DNA of 64,000 nucleotides, taken from contig CM034392.1 of assembly GCA_019925095.2 (NCBI GenBank), positions 19,448,387 through 19,512,386 of the forward strand, written 5' to 3'. Under the pieces are notes generated by a model, which was given only the letters and a program-made list of their open reading frames with translations, did no database searches and was not told the origin of the DNA. Below, one piece after another: positions 56,221 to 64,000 of the stretch (position 1 is its first letter; each line of letters begins with the position of its first letter). A program made the translations under genes and the position numbers. Source of the stretch: Dendrolimus kikuchii. Taxonomy: Eukaryota; Arthropoda; Insecta; Lepidoptera; Lasiocampidae.

Positions 56221-56287
56221 ATACTAAAATATACAGATAAGTGAATTGATTACTTTTATCAAGTCACTTATTTGTATATTTTAGTAT
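56221..56287. repeat. 24-bp inverted repeat
   Basis: Arms 56221-56244 and 56264-56287 pair with one mismatch (ATACTAAAATATAC...GATAAGTGA). It is within the segment shared by the three local copies, but the right arm is not apparent in the others. Confidence 0.8.
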
Positions 56288-56784
56288 ATGTTTTGTTTTA
56301 TGTTTGACTATTCCTTCTTTATAGCCTTAAGAAAGCACTTATTATCATAAAGTTTGATAATCGTCTGCTTTATTTAAGAAAGCTAAATATAGGATAGTCT
56401 TTGTTCAGGAAAATGCGTTAATTTCAGCCGGAATTTTATAGCAGTAGCAAACTACAATTTCTAACGCCTATGTTAAACTTGCGAGCAATTGTCTTCGTAT
56501 AATGATGAAAATAATTTGGTAGTAGTAAAAAGGGGCAATACTAATTTTTATTTTAATATTTTGTAGACCAGTACGTTGGCTATTTAAGTTCATACTTACA
56601 TACATACATATTACGCAGTGTACTCTTCATGTTGTTCTTATATCTTATCAAAGTTATGATTACTTATGAAAAAATGGACCAATCAACGAAGTTGATCTTG
56701 AAGTTTTTAAATAATTTTTACACGGCAATGGCTGGTACAACCTTGGTGGTAATCCCTGCTGATAGGGCCGTTGTAAGCATATTG

Positions 56785-57103
56785 TTTTTTTTTTAATTTT
56801 ATTGCAGGAGTTCAGCAGACAGGCAGACGGCCCACTTAATGGAAAGCGGTTACCATCGCCTATGAACATTTGCAACACCAACGGTGCTACAAATGGGCTG
56901 CTGCTCTCTTAAGGGAGACTGGAACCTGGTCACTAACGCCGGAACACAACTCAAGGTTGTTATGGCGGCATCTTCTAGACCAGGGGTGGTCGCCATCCAG
57001 TCGGGCAAATGCCCTACTACCTGGCTGTGGGTCGTTTTGTCGCCTCTTACGACAGGCCGCCCGGCCGCAGGAAATTGTATTCTTTCTCCGTTCCTGCACG
57101 GAT
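56785..57103 (-). repeat. Repeat family A, copy 3
   Basis: On the minus strand it begins ATCCGTGCAGGAACGG and ends in CTCCTGCAATAAAATTAAAA with an A-rich tail. It is closely similar to copies 1, 2 and 4. The overlapping frames at 56660-57162 belong to the repeat. Confidence 0.75.
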
Positions 57104-58491
57104 ATTATAATATATAATAAATTAAAAATGTTGTTTTGATGTCCCATAGTACTTAAAAGCAAGCTGAGATTGTTCTCAAAGTAATCAAACCGTTATTGAA
57201 ATTAGTTCCGATGTTTAATGTACTTACCGTAAAGATATAGTTAAATCACTACAGTTTTATGCTCCTGCGTGAGATATTGCATGTCTACACTCAGTTAAAA
57301 AATTAATAGGTCTCCACCACCTCTTCTTTTCTCAGCTTGCTGTTTTTTCACTTCTTTGTATGACATGACATCTATCTGTATTTCGTCGACAAACGCTCTC
57401 CCAGGTCTTCCTTTGTTACTGAACTACTTTAAAAATTACAAAGTCAAAAGGCTAGAGAACAATGACCTGCAGTGTCAATTAGTCATGTAGGTTTAGGTTT
57501 AGTCGTCACTTTTTCTGCTGGGTGGTTGTCATTCTTAGTTTTTTCCATGATCAGATCATGATCACCCTCAACCGCTTTATTGCTTATCAGCGTGTTCATG
57601 GTCAAAAGCGTACAGATAGAATAATAAAGTTTACCCTGTTTAAACCTGACTTATAGACAGATAATCAATTGGCTATTTTTGATATTTTTTAGTCGTATTA
57701 GGTATTTTTATGTTTAGCTAATCTTTTGTCAAAAATCATCTCAACAACGTATGTAACTTAGAATATAGTTAAGTATTTACAAATAATTGATTAAAGTAAT
57801 ACATATTTTATATTTTTAATACATACGCGAATGTATTTTTTATTTAATTATTGTGTATTCATTTTATTTTGGCATTTTTATAATATTAAATGCGAGTGTT
57901 TGCCTAAATGTATGAAGTGATTTTAGTTGTAATTGCGTTTAAAGTCAATCAAATATAATAAAATATATTATCATTGATCATAATGATAATAAAAACAAAA
58001 CGTAAATATTAGGCATTATGTATCTGTGGTTTTACTGCGATTGTCTTTATATTCTGAACCCGTCCCCTATGGAAGATATCCTTAGAAAATACACGTAATA
58101 AATACCATTAGCTGTATTCTGGACTTCGTTCAAAATTCAAAGTTTAAACAATATATTTTTAAATTATAGCCTATGTACCTATGTTTATACATATATCTCA
58201 TGTATGTACGTACCGTTGGTAAATAAACATATTAATCTTAATATACAAGGCTGTGAATGTTTTGTTTTAGTGGAAAAGTGCAATGTAAATAAATAGAAGT
58301 CAATCTAAATGAAACCAGATAAAACCTTACTTACACTGTTTATTGAAAGTCAATATATTCTCTATTCTATATATCTATTCCACATTGTCATAACCTTATA
58401 CACAACTTATTTAGTTTATGCTAAACAATACTGAATCAAATTTACAGGTTCTTTCTCCTTAAAGGTTTTCCACCATACTACTGTTACGAGT
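57104..58491. other. Intergenic DNA, nothing recognised
   Basis: AT-rich sequence with no coding frame over 60 residues and no repeat I can match. Confidence 0.55.
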
Positions 58492-58967
58492 ACGGGACTC
58501 GAATTAAGATGCCATTGGAATTATTATAGAATTTATTCGAACTATACAAATACGTATAACACAGGTACAAATAGAACTGGACGCAACCAGTACAAACGTG
58601 ATGCACGATTTAACAACACGCGCAAAGTCCGTCACTATATAGCTCATCGAATGTACACACGTCTTGCTCCTATCGTAATCGTCACTTCACTGCTTCCTCT
58701 CTCCATCCTGCCGTCGTTTTATACTTCACAAATATAAGAGTGCCCGCTCGTATCGTCGACTTAATTTTCTAGAAATCGTAATCCGCAAACCCGACTAATT
58801 ATGCCTGTAAACGGCCATAAACGAGTACAATAGGCTGTTCTCCACAATAACCAATAAATAAGTAAACAAAAGAAGACAATCATAAATGTATTACAATTGG
58901 TTCGAATGCCGACAGGTAATAGCGTGCTTCGTGGAATTTATCTTTGTCGGGGGTCTAAGCTGTAAAA
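58492..58967 (-). mobile_element. Solo LTR, second copy (reversed)
   Basis: A 476-bp unit flanked by CTAC at 58488-58491 and 58968-58971. It starts TGTTACGAGTACGGGACTCG, the reverse complement of the right end of the LTR at 55581-56100, and shares AACACAGGTACAAATA, CGCGCAAAGTCCGTCACTA and AATGCCGACAGGTAATA with the other family members. The inner end has decayed to TGTAAAA. Confidence 0.8.
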
Positions 58968-58971
58968 CTAC

Positions 58972-60569
58972 TTAAACAGACGGAATGCTACGATGTAACC
59001 TATCATATGTAATTCAAGGCTTTATTTTGATTTTACTCCCAGGGTGAGTTCGGTTTTAGACTATTGAATGATATTTGATGACGATGGTTTAAGCTTTGTA
59101 AACCTACACTTTACAAAATCAAATAGAAAGAATGGACGCCACCTGCTGTTTAGATGAAAAGGTGCTCGTAGCAGGACGAGCTTGGGGTAATAAACGATGT
59201 AAGTATGAGTCTTCTGTCAGATGCACTGGATGAGGTCTGGCTCTCTACTAGCTTACTCTAGCTTCCCACCAATTTTCTCTTTAGGAGGACGATTCCCGTC
59301 ACAGTCGGTCCAGGGCAACCGTAGGTTACGACCCTGGTGGCCGACTAGTACGCTCCTGCAGCTATTGGTTCCATTATTCTTTCTACGGTCGAAGACACAC
59401 TTTAAAATAAACTTAAACGTGGCGATGTAGACTTTCCAACAAGAATATTCTACTCGATCGAAATGAGAAAAAGGGCTGTGAAAGGCGGTTGTTGTTTTCA
59501 ATACGAGTAGCCCCCGTATAGAATGCCAGATCATACGATAGTAAGGAGGTGAAGCTGCTCCAATGAACTCCATTATATAACGGTGGTTTCCAAAACAGCA
59601 ACAGCTAAATCTTAACGACTCGTTATCAACTAGGTAACTGTAGTTGTGAAAGCTAATATGCACAATAAATATCTTAATGATAATTTCGTAGTCGATGTAA
59701 GTTGGCTTGACGGTCGTAGTAGCCAATCATCCGGTCTTAGAGTCATTATTTAGATTAGCTAAGCGCTCCTTTTCCACCAGTTAAGAAGTTTTCACGATCC
59801 GAACAACTAGGTTTGTTACAAGTTGATAGATTGCATAGCCTTCATTATCGAATTTTTAGAAAATTGCTTTTTCTATTGATCAAGAGATGGCGCTGTTTGT
59901 TTTCTAGCTGGAATTACACTTTTTTTGGTTTTTAAACTTTTTGGCAAGTACACAAGATTTAATATTATCTCTTTGACCTGTAACGAAAATCTAATTTATT
60001 ATCTTAATTTTTGGTTAATTCACTACGACACAATAATTACATTAAAATGTCGACCACAGATTCCCAAAATGAATGCGATTTCTATTATATACTTTTTCAC
60101 AACAGATGGCATTGGCAGTAATGAAATTTCTATGCAATAGTGGAAGTTTCGATTGAATAGTCTTAAATTCAGTTTCAGGATTTTTGTGTCAATAATATCC
60201 TTAGATAAAATAACTCTCCCTAGCTTTCTCATTTGTGAGCGTACGTAGCTCGGCAACATTACTAGCCGGTGTTTCACTTCTTATTAGAACTTCATAGACC
60301 AATCCATCCTTATGTAATAAGTTATAGGATATGCGTCTTTCCATAATGAGTAGTTATTATTAAAAGCTTTTAAAAAATTAAGTAGTCAAAGCTCAAAAAA
60401 ATTAAGTTTCTTATTTAATACGAAAGTACTAAGAAAAAGTAATGCCTGATAAAACTTTGAAGCAATTTCACAATCTGACTAAATCCACAATTGTATTATT
60501 AAAGTAAAAATTTGATCTCCACAATATGTTGTATAGAACGACCGTTTAGAGAGAATAAAAAGAATCTCA
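58972..60569. other. Intergenic DNA, unassigned
   Basis: 59220-59420 is GC-richer and could be a transposon scrap (antisense of GCCCTGGACCGACTGTGACG). A 157-residue minus-strand frame at 59253-59726 and smaller frames at 59925-60277 show no domain, signal peptide or conservation that I can judge; I do not call them genes. Confidence 0.35.
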
Positions 60570-60900
60570 GTAATCATTTTAACTATCTTAGCCATAAAAG
60601 TCCCAATTCTTATTCACATAGGCTCCTTTCGCTGGACCAAAGACGTAGAGTTCTAGACGTATCACTACTTTTTGATACAGTTCCCAGTCATGTTGACTGG
60701 CCTGGATCTACTCTCGAAATTAGTATATCATGTACGGTATCTAGTACGCGTCATACATCTTTGTTGAAATGCTGAATGTCTTTTGTCATTATATCAACTA
60801 CTTGCAAAATTCCTTTCCACTCGTATGGCTCCTACTTTTAATACAAAATTTTGTAAAATTGATATATTGCGGCCTTCAGATACAAATTTAAAAGTAGTAT
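60570..60900 (+). pseudogene. Jockey/CR1-like LINE C-terminal fragment
   Basis: The plus strand reads HRLLSLDQRRRVLDVSLLFD, then LEISISCTVSSTRHTSLLKC, a stop, then IPFHSYGSYF. The L.SL.QRR...D...L, LL..I....P...TR and P..R....YN order is typical of the region after the LINE reverse transcriptase core. Truncated and broken. Confidence 0.6.
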
Positions 60901-61094
60901 TGTCAATAAATTGCAGAATTCATCTTAACATATCCTGATTTTAATTTTTTATTTACTTTAAAATTAATTTCACTATATAAAAGATGTAGATGTATAATAA
61001 AAAATCTGTTAATGGCCTTATTGTTAGTTGTAAACGATTTTTGTTTTTTTCTACTCGTTGTTGGTTTTCTCAACAAATAAAATAAAAATAAGAT

Positions 61095-61565
61095 TTGGAA
61101 CGGAAAGTACTATCCGTATATTCATATCCGGGTTCTTAATATAGTTAAATCTCTATACTAAAATATAAAAGTAAGTGATATGATGTAAGTATGTGCGTTT
61201 ATTTCTTTTATATAGTTTTAAGAATGCATTTATAATTATAAAGTTTGGTAAACATGTAGTTTATTTAGCAGATCTAAATATAGGACAGGTTTTTATTATG
61301 GAAAATGCGTCGGATTCCGCCGGTGTGCTATAGTAGATTATAATTTCAAACGCCTGTATTAAATGTGCCAGCAATAATTTTCGGATAATGAAAATAATTT
61401 CATACTAATAAAGAGGAGCAATAGTAATTTTTATTTTAATAATATATTGTGAACCGGTAAATTGGCAATTTAACTGCATACTTAAATGATACGCAGTCTA
61501 CTCTTCATGTTGTTATTTTAGCCTATCAAAGTCATTACTTATAAAACAATGGGGCAGTCAACGTA
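61095..61565 (+). repeat. Third local copy of a 450-bp segment of the duplicated block
   Basis: Collinear with 42240-42850 (copy 1) and 56150-56690 (copy 2): GGACAGGTTTTTATTATGGA, GGAAAATGCGTCGGATTCCG, TTTCAAACGCCTGTATTAAA, CGGATAATGAAAATAATTTC and TTAAATGATACGCAGTCTAC align in order. Only this part is present; no gene remnant precedes it. It may be a third duplicate or an interspersed repeat that happens to lie in the duplicated block. Confidence 0.7.
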
Positions 61566-61570
61566 GTTGT

Positions 61571-61880
61571 ATCCGTGCAGGAACGGAGAAAGAATACAAT
61601 TTCCTGCGGCCGAGCGGCGTGTCGTAAGAGGCGACAAAACAACCCACAGACAGGTGGTAGGGTATTTGCATGACTGGACGGCTACCACTCGTGGTCTAGA
61701 GTATGCCGCCATAACAACCTTGATTTGTGTCCCAGTATTAGTGACCAGGTTCCAGTCTCCCATAAGAGAGCAGTAGCACATTTGTAGCACCTTTGGTGTT
61801 GCAATTGTTCATAGGCGATGGCAATCGCTTTCCATCAAGTGATGCGTCTGCCTGTCTGCTGAACTCATGCAATAAAAAAT
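61571..61880 (+). repeat. Repeat family A, copy 4
   Basis: ATCCGTGCAGGAACGG to CTCATGCAATAAAAAAT, forward. It abuts the end of the 450-bp segment above, while copy 3 lies about 100 bp beyond the end of the equivalent segment in copy 2, in the opposite direction. Confidence 0.75.
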
Positions 61881-61964
61881 GTTGGCTTTTAAAGTTTTTA
61901 AGTAGACCTAATAAGAATCTATTTATATTTAAATGGAGAATGTTCCTTTAAAGACTAACTTTGG

Positions 61965-62155
61965 ATCCGTGGGGTCCTAACGCTCTAAAGGTCTACCGTG
62001 ACGTCGCCAAACGTTTAGTAGACGTCACACGCGACCAGAAGGCTGGCGTCTATTTCGCTCAAAGATTAAGCATTGCTATACAACGTGGCAATGCCGCCAG
62101 CCTTTTGGGGACGTTCCCAGTAAGTGACAGTGGTTTGGGACCAACTTATCTTTAG
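61965..62155 (+). pseudogene. LINE-associated C-terminal domain fragment (GNAASLLGTFP type)
   Basis: The frame at 61961-62155 reads PWGPNALKVYRDVAKRLVDV, then DQKAGVYFAQRLSIAIQRGN, then AASLLGTFPVSDSGL and a TAG. It matches the minus-strand fragment at 8090-8453 and keeps an intact end, but starts mid-domain, so it is 5'-truncated. An AT-rich 3' UTR follows. Confidence 0.7.
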
Positions 62156-62159
62156 ATAT

Positions 62160-63370
62160 TTTCCCCGTTTTTTATTTAGTTTTAGTTTTTATACTGTATA
62201 GTTTGTAGTTTTTTTTAAGTTTATACTTATTTGCATAACAATTAGTTATTTCAGATTCACTAATGTAATTAATTAAAAATTCCTTTAAAGATAATTTTAG
62301 TATTTAGAAATATCTGATTTGTATGTATCAGCTGCTAACTATCACAGCTTATAATAATTGATCTTCAGAAAAACTTATATCACCTTCAAAAATGTTCTCC
62401 AGTGGAACATGTTTGAATAAAAACTTTTCAATTTGAATTTCAATTACTAGGAAATTTATAATAATGTACTAACTGACTAATCCTTACGACAGCAAATAAT
62501 ATTATAATTCGTGTTAAAGTACATTTTCGTCTGTGAATAGAATAAAAACCCAAGTGGTGAATAACACTAACGGAGAATTAACGCAGTGAACGTCGGTGCA
62601 GGTGGCTTTGACGTCAACAAAAAACAGGTTATAAAGTTGCACAAAACCACATTACGAGGCTAACGTCATACCAGTGGTTTCTCTCGATCTGTATTGCAAG
62701 TTTAAAAAAAACTAATTTTTAGGTCTGAATTTTATAAGAATTATTTTTACGGCAGAGTTTATATAATAGGCATATGTTGTGTAACAGTACAGAGAAAATG
62801 GTAAATCTATAGCTTCTTTATACAGGAATTTTAAGTAGTGGGGTGGTGAAGTGGGGAGTGGGGGAGGCATACTTACCTTTACTACAACCCCTAAGGTCCG
62901 GAGATCTTGAAATATTTTTTTTTTAATAAACATAACCTCACTTATTTTCACTGATTTTTTCGCTAATGTTGCACTTCTATTATAGGTCTGAAATTGAAAA
63001 ATGCTTTCAAAGTTCAAAAAAAACCAGTAATCAACATAAAAAGAGCCAAAATAACCGAAAAACCAACTTAATTGGATAAAAATGAAGAAAAAAGACAATA
63101 GAGCACATTTATATACACTACAAGAGTAACCATTCAAAATGGCGACCAATAAAGACGATATTTTTTTTTACGTCATCGCATTAATTTATATTTAACCAAT
63201 ATTTTAAAAAAATTCAACAGTGTATTTAATAATAAAATTGATATCATTAATATACTGATTCATTGTCATATTAAAAGCCAACTTGCTAGTCGTCCACTAA
63301 ATTGATAAATAAAACAAAATGTTTCATATGAGACTTTCAAGGCGTCCTAACTGTCTGTGTGTACAAAAAA
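62160..63370. other. Intergenic DNA with one doubtful ORF
   Basis: A 145-residue minus-strand frame at 62712-63149 is rich in Phe, Tyr and Ile (SFFFIFIQLSWFFGYFGSFY) with PPPLPTSPPHYL in the second half. It has no recognisable domain, and its opening coincides with an AAAATGGCG(A/G)CAA word that recurs at 63731, so chance translation of repeat DNA is more likely than a gene. Confidence 0.3.
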
Positions 63371-63640
63371 AATAGTAAATGGTTACAGTCGGTTCTGGCA
63401 CTCGCCGGCCGCTGCCGCGGCACGCTCGCTTCGCTCGCTCGGCTCGTGCGCTTTGGTCTGAATATCACCTAACATAGCCGACTGATTGTGTATAAAATAA
63501 ATAGTAAATGGTTACCAGTCGGTTCTGGCACTCGCCGGCCGCTGCCGCGGCACGCTCGCTTCGCTCGCTCGGCTCGTGCGCTTTGGTCTGAATATCACCT
63601 AACATAACCGACTGTTTGTGTATAAAATAAATAGTAAATC
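63371..63640. repeat. GC-rich 130-bp tandem repeat, two units
   Basis: Two units with period 129-130 bp (for example CTGGCACTCGCCGGCCGCTG at 63395 and again 130 bp on), differing at only a few positions. Each unit holds a CpG-rich core (GCTCGCTTCGCTCGCTCGGC) bounded by CAGTCGGTT and, inverted, by AACCGACTG or AGCCGACTG, so each could be a small TIR-bounded element of about 105 bp. Confidence 0.85.
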
Positions 63641-64000
63641 AAAATTATTATAAAATACAGCACAAGTCGTCGTAAAATCAAAAATTAACAGAAGAAAGCA
63701 CATTCACTCAACTACTAGAGAAAAGGAATAAAATGGCGGCAATAAAGGCGGCAAACAAAAATATTTATAAAAAAAATTCATAGAAATATATCGATTTCCG
63801 AAAATTATATAAAATAATATATTCATTAATTCTAAATCTTGAGCTACAAGATTTCGAATTTCTTAATTACAAATCGATAAGTATAATAATAACGATAATG
63901 ACATATCGATTAATTTATTTTTACAATCACACCTTGTTAGCCAAGCCATTAAAAACAAAAGTGACACTAAAAGCTGTCACTTTTTAATCAATGGATTATA
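63641..64000. other. AT-rich right edge
   Basis: No gene. A 10-bp hairpin AAAAGTGACA...TGTCACTTTT lies at 63957-63984, and ATATCGAT words recur around 63787 and 63903. Confidence 0.5.

Larger units (their letters stand above)
47930..56690. repeat. Segmental duplication, copy 2
   Basis: Collinear with 36785-42860 (anchors listed there). It is longer because it gained a mariner (50325-51611), a TIR MITE (54618-54771), a solo LTR (55581-56100) and other sequence. The two copies are direct repeats about 11 kb apart. Confidence 0.85.

Noticed and set aside
59253..59726. 157-residue minus-strand ORF
   Set aside because: No signal peptide, domain or repeat; composition changes along the frame and the first part is likely transposon DNA. 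Kept only as unassigned.
62712..63149. 145-residue minus-strand ORF as a membrane protein
   Set aside because: The hydrophobic composition comes from TTT/TTA-rich DNA, and the start lies in a word repeated at 63731. Not enough to call a gene.
1..64000. CRISPR arrays, operons, riboswitches or bacterial insertion sequences
   Set aside because: No regularly spaced direct repeats and no compact gene strings; the sequence is eukaryotic in every respect.

Overview
The window looks like AT-rich nuclear DNA from a moth or butterfly. The grounds are the repeat content: a DD37D (maT-type) mariner, a second DD34D mariner, RTE and other non-LTR retrotransposon tails, tRNA-derived SINEs, and short repeats of the type widespread in lepidopteran genomes. 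No database search was possible, so the organism assignment is recognition, not proof. I see no rRNA, tRNA, CRISPR or prokaryotic features.

Host coding content is very sparse. Two intronless genes for secreted proteins of unknown function stand head to head about 3.1 kb apart: a 194-residue protein on the minus strand (33476-34060) and a 709-residue Ser/Gly/Tyr-rich protein on the plus strand (37132-39261). The large protein carries about ten copies of a 26-residue repeat, then a Tyr/His-rich segment and a Thr/Asn-rich glycosylation-type segment. By eye, both proteins share an undescribed pattern: two cysteine pairs, each with exactly 16 residues between the cysteines, and a hydrophobic C-terminal tail. 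I read them as diverged members of one family in a local cluster.

The large gene and its flanks (about 36.8-42.9 kb) were duplicated in tandem to about 47.9-56.7 kb. The second gene copy (48320-50149) is a pseudogene with two in-frame stops and fewer repeats. Its 3' two thirds are nearly identical to the intact gene while the flanks are much more diverged, which suggests gene conversion. The two copies act as each other's empty-site control: a mariner (50325-51611) and a solo LTR (55581-56100) sit only in copy 2, a SINE (about 40625-40866) only in copy 1. A 450-bp piece of the block recurs at 61.1-61.6 kb.

Layout: 0-13 kb, gene-free DNA with MITEs, LINE tails and short repeats; 13.4-18 kb, a TIR element holding an RTE fragment, then a pogo-like element holding another repeat; 18-33 kb, SINEs, LINE tails, hairpins and the DD37D mariner nested in an older repeat; 33-43 kb, the two genes and copy 1; 43-47.6 kb, an AT microsatellite and LINE fragments; 47.9-56.7 kb, copy 2; 57-64 kb, a second solo LTR, LINE tails and a 130-bp GC-rich tandem repeat at the right edge.
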